In this document: positions 56,019 through 64,000 of the stretch, piece after piece
How positions within the stretch are numbered: position 1 is the first letter of the stretch
How the letters are laid out: each line of letters starts with the position of its first letter
From: Saprospiraceae bacterium
GTDB taxonomy: Bacteria; Bacteroidota; Bacteroidia; Chitinophagales; Saprospiraceae
Assembly (NCBI GenBank): GCA_016715405.1
Contig: JADKAE010000002.1
Coordinates: 310,001-374,000, forward strand
Direction of reading: 5' to 3'
DNA length: 64,000 nucleotides
Notes under the pieces: generated by a model
The model's database searches: none
What the model was told of the DNA's origin: nothing
What the model saw: the letters and a program-made list of their open reading frames with translations, nothing else
Made by a program: the position numbers and the translations under genes

Positions 56019-58431
56019 ATGAAAAAACTATGGCTACTATGGATATTAATTGGGAGCTATCAATTCGGCTTTTCCCAAATCATCACTATTCGCGATCAGG
56101 ATACCGGTCAGCCGCTTGAGCTGGCCACATTGTCGAGCAATGAACCTACGGCATTTGCTATCTCCAATGCCGCCGGACAAGCGGATATTACGGAATTTCG
56201 CGGCGCTCAACTCATCGAAATCCGCCTGATGGGCTATCAAACGGAAACCCGCAGTTATTTCGAACTGGAACAAAGCCAATTCCGCATCGCCTTGAGCTCT
56301 ACCAATATTTCGCTCGACCAGGTGGTAGTCTCGGCTACCCGCTGGAACCAGTCCAAACGCGACATTCCGTCGAAGATTATCTCGATTATTCCCCGCGATG
56401 TGGCTCTGCAAAACCCGCAAACGGCCGCCGATATGCTGGGGACTTCCGGTGAGGTTTTTATTCAAAAAAGCCAGCAAGGCGGCGGCAGCCCTATCATCCG
56501 CGGGTTCGCCTCCAACCGCCTGCTGTATACCGTCGATGGCGTGCGTATGAACACCGCTATTTTCCGCAGCGGCAACCTGCAAAATGTGATCTCGCTCGAT
56601 CCTTTTGCCGTCGAACAGGCAGAGGTGTTTTTCGGCCCCGGCTCGATTATCTATGGCAGCGACGCCATCGGTGGCGTGATGAGTTCCAAACGATTACGCC
56701 ACAGCTTTCTATAACCGACCACGCCGCCGTATCGGGCAAAGTGGTAGGCCGATACGCCTCCGCCAATAACGAAAAAACGGGGCACTTCGACGTGAACGTG
56801 GGCGGCAAAAAATGGGCCTTTGTGAGCAGTTTCTCCAGCAATGACTTCGGCGATCTGCGCATGGGCGCCTACGGCCCCGACGACTACCTGAAGCCTTTTT
56901 ATGTTTCGCGCCAGGATGGCAAAGATGTGGCTGTCGCTAATGACGACCCCCTCCGGCAACGCCCCACCGGCTATTCACAGATCAATATGATGCAGAAAAT
57001 CCGCTTTCAAGCCAACGAAAAATGGGATTTTCAATACGGCTTCCATTATTCATCCACCAGCAACTATTCGCGCTACGACAGGCTTATCCGCACGCGTAGC
57101 AACGGCCAGCCGCGAAGCGCAGAATGGTATTACGGGCCTCAGATATGGATGATGAACGCCCTGCAGGTCACGCACAACGCCCAAAGCGCCGTGTACGACC
57201 AAATGACGATCAGATTGGCCCACCAATTCTTTGAGGAAAGCCGCCTTGACAGGGATTTCAATGCCGCCCTGCGATTTAACCGCTTCGAGAAAGTGAAGGC
57301 CTGGTCGGCCAACGTCGATTTTATCAAAAGCATAGGCCAAAAACAAACCCTGTTTTACGGCCTTGAAGCCGTAACGGATGATGTGGTATCAACAGGAACG
57401 GATGAAGATATCACCACCGGCGACATAATCCGGGGGCCCTCGCGTTATCCGCAAGCCACCTGGTCTTCTTATGCCGCCTATCTCAATTATCAGTATAAAT
57501 TGTCGCCGAAAACTACTTTGCAAGCCGGCGCCAGGTATAACCGTTTTTCACTGGATGCCGATTTTACCAACAACCTAGACTTCTACCCTTTCCCATTTGC
57601 CACCGCCAAAATAAACAACGGCGCATTGACCGGAAGCCTGGGCATTGTGTTTAACCCTTCCGAAAAGTGGACGATCAGCGCCAACGCCGCCACCGGCTTT
57701 CGCGCACCCAACGTGGACGATGTAGGAAAAGTCTTCGACTCCGAGCCGGGCTCGGTGGTTATCCCCAATCCCGACCTCCAGGCAGAATACGCCTACAACG
57801 CAGAAGTTGGCATGGCCCGCATCTTTGGCAAGTCGGTCAAAATAGACCTCACCGGCTATTATACCATCCTCGATAACGCTATGGTGCGGCGAGATTTTAC
57901 GCTTAACGGCCAGGACAGCATCATCTACGATGGCAATGTGAGCGGCGTACAGGCTATCCAAAACGCCGCCGTAGCGAATGTCTATGGTATTCAGGCCGGA
58001 TTGGAAATTAAACTTCCCGCCGGTTTCGGCTTCTCTACGCAGTTTAATTACCAAAAGGGGAAGAAGAGCTGGACAACGGCGAAACGAGCCCTTCACGCCA
58101 CGCTGCGCCCTGGTTTGGCACTACCCGCCTGACTTACAAGGCAAGCAAACTCAACCTGCAGGTGTACGCCACCTATTCGGGCCAGGTGACCTACGAAAAT
58201 CTCTCGGAAGAAGCCAGAGGCGCCGCGTACCTCTATGCCGCCGACCCCAACGGCAACCCTTACGCGCCGAGTTGGTATACGCTCAACGTAAAAGCGCTCT
58301 ACCAGATTACCGACAACCTGTCCGCCAGCGTCGGCCTCGAGAATCTGACCGACCAGCGGTACAGGCCGTATAGTTCAGGGGTCACCGCCTCCGGTAGGAA
58401 TTTTATTTTGTCGCTGAGAACGAGTTTCTAG
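56019..58431 (+). CDS. TonB-dependent outer-membrane receptor (two frameshifts)
   Basis: A signal peptide (MKKLWLLWILIGSYQFGFS) is followed by a carboxypeptidase-like beta domain (residues 20-100), the plug (AADMLGTSGEVFIQKSQQGG, IIRGFASNRLLYTVDGVRMN) and a 22-strand barrel ending in FILSLRTSF. The frames join at 56684 by one T (VMSFQTITPQ) and at 58057-58060 by one G (GEEELDNGETSP). About 803 residues. The plug sequence resembles receptors for heme or metal chelates, but the ligand is not certain. It would import its ligand using TonB-ExbBD energy. Confidence 0.9.
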
Positions 58432-58470
58432 GAGAGGAGGGTGAGAGGGTGGGAGAGTGAGAGGGAGGGA
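58432..58470 (+). repeat. GA-rich array (family 2, locus F)
   Basis: GAGAGGAGGGTGAGAGGG, GTGGGAGAGTGAGAGGGAGGGA: one arm only. It starts one base after the TonB receptor stop codon. Confidence 0.65.
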
Positions 58471-58535
58471 TACGCTGATTATTCGTGGTAATGTTTATTT
58501 TTGGCATGTTTTTTAAAACTGTTAAATCAACTGCC

Positions 58536-61500
58536 ATGCGCATCGTCGTATTGTTTGCCCTCTTGCTTTTTTGCACCCAACTTTCGTTTTCGCAAAAACT
58601 TGCCAAACCGTTGCCCTACCAAATTGCGGCATCACCCGACTGGGCACAGGAAATGTATAAACCCACGCCCAATTTATTTGTAGTAGACAGCCTTTACAAT
58701 CGCTATTACGACAACCACCTTTTTGTAAAAAATTACCACACCCAATATTACAAACACTGGCGAAAGCAAGCCGCCGCTCATGTAGATGATAGCGGATTGG
58801 TGGTCTTTCCCGACCAGCAGGCGATAGCGGAGGCCGACCGGGTATACCGGCAAAAGCAACAGCAATGGCAACAGGCCGGCCCGCGCAACACGGAGGCCAT
58901 ATGGACGCCGGTGGGTCCTTATTATGCCGTTCAATCAAACGGCGCACCGGGCCACGACCAGGCTAATATCTATGCCATTGACAACTGTGCCGCCGTACCC
59001 GAGGTGATGTATTGCGGCTCTGAACCCGGCGAAGTGTTTCGCTCCCTTAACGGCGGCGATTTCTGGGAGCCGGTTTCGTTGGGCGAAAATTTCAACAGCG
59101 GTATCTCCGCTATTGAAGCGCACCCCGTCAATCCCGATGTAGTACTTGCCGGCTCTTTTCATCATATTAAAAAAAGCATAACAGGCGGTAATAACTGGAC
59201 AACCGTGTTGTCGGGCGACCTGGGCGTCAACGAAATTCTTATCCATCCACTCGATACTATGATCGTGCTGGCGGCCTGCAACGCCGGCTTGTACCGCTCT
59301 GCCGACGGCGGCAATACCTGGGGACAGGTTTTTGCCAATAGCTGTTACGATATCAAGCCCAATGCAGGTAATCCCGCTATCCTTTACCTGGTCAGAAACA
59401 ATCCCATCCAAAAAATCTGCGAATTCCTGATCTCTACCGACCTGGGCGGCTCCTGGGCCGTGCAGTCCACCGGCTGGTATACCTCCAACGCCCCCGAAAG
59501 AAACGACGAAGGCGCCCGCATCGGCGTTACCCCCGCCGACCCCAACCGGGTGTATACTTATCTCATCGGACAATCTAAAGACGGCGATATGGGATTTATC
59601 GGGGTGCTTCGGAGCAACGACGGCGGCCAGAGCTGGAACCTCCCCAATCCGCCGTTTGGCGGCCCCTATTCCAACGAACACCCCAACCTGGGCGCTATCA
59701 ATCCCGTCGAAGGCAACTATTGGCAGGGGTTCTACAACTGCGCCATCATGGTTTCTTCCACCAACCCGGACATGATCCTGGTCGGCGGCCTAAATCTTTG
59801 GCGATCCAATGACGGAGGCGCTACGTTTACCCCGCTGGGCGGCTATCAGGGCAATCAAATACCCATCCATGTCGATATGCAGGATTTCAGAGCCCTCGGC
59901 AATACCTACTGGATCACTACCGACGGCGGCGTTTATCGCTCTACCGACTTTTACCAGTCTGCCGATAACAGCGTCAGAAAAAGCAACGGACTCAGAGCCA
60001 GCGATTACTGGGGTTTCGGCTCGGGCTGGAACGAAGACGTATTGGTGGGCGGCCTCTACCACAACGGCAACCTGGGCTACCACGAAAATTACGGCGCCAG
60101 TACCTTCATGAACCACAGGCGGTTTCAGGCAACTCCGGCAAGCTATGGCAAACCACCGACGGCGGCGCCAACTGGTCGCAACTGACATTGCCCTCCGCCA
60201 ATAGCCGCCTGATCCAACTCGCGCTCAATCCACTCAATGACAATGAATTGTGGATAGCTTTCGTAAATGGCGCTGATGGAAAAAAGGTATACAAAACTTC
60301 AGATAGCGGCGCCAACTGGACTAACCTCACTACACCCGCACTCAATGGAGAAAGGGTACACCATATCGTACACATCGGGGGAAGCAACGGCAGCATTTAC
60401 GCTTTTTCCGATAAAACAGTGTATTACCGCAATACCGCAATGGCCGACTGGATGCCAACTAACGAAGGACTCCCCGATTTTATCTCGGCACAAAGCGCCA
60501 GACCGTTTTACCGCGACGGAAAAATCCGCCTGGCATCCTACGGCAAAGGCATCTGGGAAAGCCAACTCATTGATACCCTCCTGCAACCTATCGCCAAAGC
60601 CATGGTCGATAAACTCACGCAAACGGTTATCTGCCAGATCGATTCTTTTTATTTTGAAGATTATTCTATCCTGAATCACGCCGGCGCCGGCTGGAGCTGG
60701 ACCTTTGAAAGCGGCGAACCCGCTACTTCTACCCTGCGCAATCCGACCGTGTATTTCGGCCAGCCCGGCACTTATCTCGTCACGTTGACCATTACCGACG
60801 GGTTGGGGCAAACCAGTGCTGACAGTATTTATGTTGCTGTGGAAAATTACGACATCCCCTCTACCCTGCAGGAAGGTTTTCAAGCCAATTTTCCGCCAAC
60901 GGGATTTTCGGTACAGCGAAAACAGTGGTGGCGAGTGGTCTTTGAATACTTCCACAGGCGGCTATGGCCAAAGCACCCAATGCGCATATTTCGACAACTA
61001 CTACATCGACTCGCAAGGTTATGCCGACGACCTGCGCATGTCGCTCGACCTGGCTACTGCCACCCAACCGCAACTCATTTACGATATCGCCTACGCACCT
61101 TATGGCTTCCCGTATGTAGATACCCTGGTCATCCTGGCCTCCACAGACTGCGGCTCCAATTTTGAGGAGTTGTACCGAAAAGGCGGCGACGAACTGTCTA
61201 CCGCGCCTGCCACCACGGGCTATTTTACGCCTGCCAACGACCAATGGCGTACCGACACACTCGACCTGTCGGCCTTTGCCGGCGCCGAACACCTCATCGT
61301 CGCTTTCCGAAATCTGGGACACTACGGCAATGTGCTCTACCTCGATAATATCAACTTACAACAGGACACCCTGGTTGTCGATGTATCCGAAGCCGCTAAA
61401 GATCAAATTTCGGTGTACCCCAACCCGGTAAGCCGGAATAATGCCCTGCACGTTTTCCAAAACTGGCCCGGCAATACTTACGCCGTGTTATTCGATTCCA

Positions 61501-61640
61501 AGGGCGCCCAAATTTTCCGCGAGTCGCTGGACACGACTTCCCAAATCAACCTCGCGGCCCATTCGCTCAGCCCCGGCGTTTACCTGCTAGGCGTTTATGG
61601 AGAATCCCGTATGCAGTTTTTTAAAATAGCTATTGAATAG
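58536..61640 (+). CDS. Sortilin/VPS10-like beta-propeller protein with PKD and T9SS type A domains (two frameshifts)
   Basis: The signal peptide is MRIVVLFALLLFCTQLSFS. Next come at least eight BNR/Asp-box-type blades (RSLNGGDFWEP, RSADGGNTWGQ, RSNDGGQSWN, RSNDGGATFTP), as in VPS10/sortilin-like glycosyl hydrolase folds. A PKD domain (GWSWTFESGEPATSTLRNP, FGQPGTYLVTLTI) and a jelly-roll-like domain follow, and the end (ISVYPNPVSRNNALHV, LSPGVYLLGVYG) is a type A sorting domain. The frames join near 60128 (one G) and 60911 (one base). About 1030 residues, secreted by T9SS. Polysaccharide binding or hydrolysis is possible but not shown. Confidence 0.88.
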
Positions 61641-62349
61641 GAGTCACCCCTATGACTCCTACAAACCGCCCCGTCAAGCCTTTCTCCTTGCGGTGCGAAA
61701 AGTAATCGGCATTGTGCGTAACCGTCGAATAGGGTGAAACGGCAATATGGGCTTCGGCTAGTCCGGCAGACAACAGCTGGGCCTTATTGGCTTGTTTGAG
61801 ATCGATAAAAAACTTACCGAGGGCGGGGTCCCAACGCTTAAACTCGCCGGTGAAATGGTCGGCTACGTCGGCATTCACCTCAAACGAACACTCGTCGATA
61901 CATGTGCCGATAAAGGCATAGCAATCGGCGGGGTTTGTGCCAAATTCACTTTGCATACGCTGTATGGTCTTCGCCACAATGCCCGCCACGGTGCCGCGCC
62001 AACCTGCGTGGATGGCCGCAACGGCCTTCGTGGCTGCATCGTAAACCAACACCGGCACACAATCGGCCACGGATACGGCCAGCAGAATGCCGGCCTCCCG
62101 GGTGATCAGCGCATCAAAGCCATCATAGCGCCCCGGCGACTCCACGGTCAATACTTCGTTGCCGTGTACCTGGTGCGAACTGGCCAGTTGCGAAGGCTCA
62201 AAACCCAGCGCTTCCAGCAGGCGGCGACGGTTTTCTGCAGTATTAGTAGGGTCGTTTTCGGTTCTCCAGCCCACGTCCCCGCCATGGCGAGTGCTTTCGG
62301 CAATAACCAGATCGGGAAACTGGCCGGCCCAGTCGGGAGTTCGGTACAT
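61630..62349 (-). CDS. pgeF: Peptidoglycan editing factor / multicopper polyphenol oxidase-like (YfiH/PgeF)
   Basis: The 239-residue protein has the family metal and catalytic segments SSHQVHGNEV, VADCVPVLVYD and AAIHAGWRGTV. E. coli PgeF removes L-Ser wrongly built into peptidoglycan precursors; related proteins act as purine nucleoside phosphorylases. It acts in the cytoplasm and lacks a signal peptide. I use the ATG at 62349. It converges with, and overlaps by 11 bases, the preceding T9SS cargo gene. The gene is intact. Confidence 0.92.
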   Translation of the reverse strand: MYRTPDWAGQFPDLVIAESTRHGGDVGWRTENDPTNTAENRRRLLEALGFEPSQLASSHQVHGNEVLTVESPGRYDGFDALITREAGILLAVSVADCVPVLVYDAATKAVAAIHAGWRGTVAGIVAKTIQRMQSEFGTNPADCYAFIGTCIDECSFEVNADVADHFTGEFKRWDPALGKFFIDLKQANKAQLLSAGLAEAHIAVSPYSTVTHNADYFSHRKEKGLTGRFVGVIGVTPIQ

Positions 62350-62365
62350 CGGCAACGTCTTTTGG

Positions 62366-62373
62366 CAAAGATA
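62366..62373 (-). promoter_or_regulatory. -7 element upstream of pgeF
   Basis: The minus strand reads TATCTTTG 17 bases before the ATG. No TTG is found at the usual distance. Confidence 0.5.
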
Positions 62374-62489
62374 ATCATTATGCCCCTACGCTTAAAATCA
62401 CTATTTTTACCTTACAATCGATTTTACCGGGGACACCCGCTGGAGGTGACAAAGTGACAGCTAACGTACTTCAAGCGGATACAATCTCA

Positions 62490-62538
62490 CGACTCTGCGG
62501 CACTCTGCGTTAAACTCCTTTAACTCTGCGGTAAAAAA
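62490..62538 (+). repeat. CTCTGCG/ACTCC repeat (family 4, copy 3)
   Basis: ACTCTGCGG, CACTCTGCG, TTAAACTCC and TTTAACTCTGCGG units end in TAAAAAAA, the same right end as copies 1 and 2. It precedes a truncated GNAT-like reading frame. Confidence 0.7.
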
Positions 62539-62579
62539 ATCACAGCACACATACTAAGATTATTTTAATAGAACAAATA

Positions 62580-62687
62580 ATGCTCACTTCACTCCGCACC
62601 ACCTCCGACAACCCCGACTTCATCCGTCTCGTCGAATACCTCGACGCATACCTGGCCGTGGTAGACGGCGAGCCGGTGGGAAAGTAA
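62580..62687 (+). pseudogene. Possible remnant of a GNAT acetyltransferase gene
   Basis: The 35-residue frame begins MLTSLRTTSDNPDFIRLVEY and ends VVDGEPVGK. The first part resembles the N-terminus of Bacteroidota GNAT acetyltransferases (SDNPDF..LV..LDA.L), and DGEPVG resembles a segment that usually comes about 25 residues later, before CGA. An internal deletion plus loss of the rest would explain it. A small real gene is less likely. Confidence 0.35.
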
Positions 62688-63081
62688 TGCCCATAACTTA
62701 ACAGCGCGCGGTATAATGCAGATTGTTATAAAATAAGACTTGACAGTCTCATATATAATATATACCTTTACAACTGAGCTTTTCGGCTTGTAATTATCCT
62801 CCCCCGATTTTTTTGTATTCGTATGCTGTTGTTCTTTTTTTATTAAAGAATAATCAGCTGAGGCTATCTCCCAAACCTTGCATCCTGCATTCCGATTGTA
62901 ACATCGTCGATATCAGGCTATCTGTCTTATCGCTCCACTTTAGAAAACGCAAGTTTATCTGAACGAGTAACTCGTACAGGCAACAAGACGCAAAGCTGAG
63001 CCCTCCATTGCAGGTGTATGGTCTATTTGCCAAAAGAAAAGCATGAAATAATCAATTTCTGAACCCTTAAATGTATATCTA
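62688..63081. other. 394-base intergenic region, AT-rich
   Basis: No gene or tRNA is seen. It includes the tail of the GNAT remnant and should hold the promoter of the next gene, but no full TTG/TAnnTTTG pair was found. Only weak hairpins, such as GAGTAACTC at 62965-62973, are present. Confidence 0.5.
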
Positions 63082-64000
63082 ATGAAAAACGTCTTCTTAC
63101 TTTTAATGGTTTACTTTGGCTTGGGCGCCGTAGTCGCCTTCGGTCAAAAAACCTTATCTTCCAAGGCCCCGGAAGGATACATTTCCAATGTCTCCTCCAA
63201 CCGCCCGGCATTGCAGGACAAACCCGGAGCAGAAAAAACGGCACTGCTATCCGTTGTGTACGTGGATGACTATTGCTGCGGCTATGACCCTTGGTACGCA
63301 GGCACCAACGTTACCGCAATGGACGATGTATTCGGCGCAGGCAACTGGTCGGATGAAACTTACTCGACTGTTAATCCCGCAGAGTTGTTTTCTTCGAATA
63401 CGTGCTTTATCTGGCTCGATGGCGGAGCCGATCACGATGTGGCCATGCAGGCTTTTACCCAAGCCAACAAGGCCGCTATGGAAGCCTGGGTGGCTGGAGG
63501 CGGCATCCTGCTGTTTAATTCCGCCGGCTGGGATACACCCGTAGGGCCCGTTTTCGGCGGGGTGGTGTTAAATTGGGATTATTATTATTATTCGGCATCC
63601 TATGACGCAGCTATCACCGGCGGACAAGGCGGGCATCCCATTTTCAACGGCCCCTTTCTACCCGTGGGAAGCAGTTGGACGGGAGGATATTTTAGCCACG
63701 ACTTTGTAAGCGGCCCCTACGGTACGGAGCTTATATCCGGTACGGCAGGGCCCATCCTGACGGAGAAAACCTGGGGCAGCGGCAGGGTAATGTTCGGCGG
63801 CATGACGGCTACGTACTTCCATTCCCTTACCTCGAGGCTTATAATCTGCGCAAAAACATACTGGCCTACCTGGCTCCGCTATGCAACACAGGATGCCCGG
63901 ATGAAGATGATGACAGCATTTGCGACGAAGACGACAACTGCCCCGACGATTACAACCCGGGACAAGCGGATACCGATAATGACAATTATGGCGACGCTTG
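63082..64000 (+). CDS. Secreted ThuA/amidotransferase-like protein with thrombospondin type 3 repeats (3' partial, frameshifted)
   Basis: The signal peptide is MKNVFLLLMVYFGLGAVVAFG. The next 240 residues have a class I glutamine amidotransferase-like or ThuA-like layout (VVYVDDYCCGYDPWY, WLDGGADHDVAMQAF, WVAGGGILLFNSAGW, VMFGGMTATYFHS). After adding one C at 63834-63836 the frame continues into AYLAPLCNTGCPDEDDDS and DEDDNCPDDYNPGQADTDND, calcium-binding thrombospondin type 3 repeats. The gene runs off the window. A T9SS sorting domain beyond the edge is likely but not visible. Confidence 0.75.
   Translation, partial: MKNVFLLLMVYFGLGAVVAFGQKTLSSKAPEGYISNVSSNRPALQDKPGAEKTALLSVVYVDDYCCGYDPWYAGTNVTAMDDVFGAGNWSDETYSTVNPAELFSSNTCFIWLDGGADHDVAMQAFTQANKAAMEAWVAGGGILLFNSAGWDTPVGPVFGGVVLNWDYYYYSASYDAAITGGQGGHPIFNGPFLPVGSSWTGGYFSHDFVSGPYGTELISGTAGPILTEKTWGSGRVMFGGMTATYFHSLTSRLIICAKTYWPTWLRYATQDARMKMMTAFATKTTTAPTITTRDKRIPIMTIMATL

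Noticed and set aside
62688..63081. A tRNA or small RNA in the AT-rich gap
   Set aside because: I found no cloverleaf, no T-loop GTTCRA-type segment and no terminator hairpin.

Overview
The window looks like a chromosomal segment of a Bacteroidota bacterium, most likely of the Saprospiraceae or a close relative. Supporting signs are type IX secretion (T9SS) C-terminal sorting domains on several secreted proteins, a PorP/SprF-like protein next to a giant adhesin with a gliding-type C-terminus, a TonB-dependent receptor, kynurenine 3-monooxygenase, Omp28-like and DUF6029-like envelope proteins, and promoters of the Bacteroidota type (TTG, about 19 bases, TAnnTTTG). I saw no rRNA, tRNA, CRISPR array, transposase or prophage.

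Layout. 1-8.9 kb: a secreted beta-lactamase-fold hydrolase, asnA, an APC permease, an alpha-glucan phosphorylase, an ABC-F ATPase, a fatty acid desaturase and dodecin. 9-13.6 kb: an exported TPR-CHAT (caspase-like) protein divergent from an ECF sigma factor and a membrane TPR protein that resembles its anti-sigma factor. 13.8-21 kb: a tail-specific protease, then a 1223-residue lipoprotein (cytochrome c, PA14, beta-propeller, DUF1080) with an MFS transporter. 21.2-26.8 kb: a pseudouridine synthase, rsmG, coaX and a large peptidase/propeller/barrel protein. 27.2-34.7 kb: a phospholipase D-like protein, a TlpA thioredoxin, DUF6029 and Omp28 proteins, kynurenine 3-monooxygenase and small membrane proteins. 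35-39.7 kb: MscS, an acyltransferase, lpxK and small membrane proteins. 39.7-50.9 kb: one minus-strand operon of T9SS type-B adhesin, PorP/SprF, PorE-like OmpA protein and a radical SAM/SPASM protein. 51.3-64 kb: gltX, a polysaccharide deacetylase, an alpha/beta hydrolase with PrsW, a TonB receptor, a sortilin-like T9SS cargo, pgeF and the start of a ThuA-like secreted protein with thrombospondin type 3 repeats.

Two things stand out beyond the genes. First, many gaps are filled by short-unit repeat arrays (7, 8 or 13 bp units). The clearest family (four copies: 22.1, 28.4, 34.8 and 55.2 kb) has an inverted heptamer array on each side of a conserved core containing TATCTTTG, the Bacteroidota -7 promoter element. 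In two copies the right array runs directly into a start codon. Other families with unrelated unit sequences (GAGAGTGA, AATTACG, CTCTGCGG, CGACTTTA) share the habit of starting at, or supplying, stop codons.

Second, about 25 single-base frameshifts break otherwise intact genes, including the essential gltX. Most can be placed in a homopolymer or short run, so they are almost certainly uncorrected long-read errors rather than pseudogenes. Coordinates below join such pieces into the gene they most likely represent and name the shift point.
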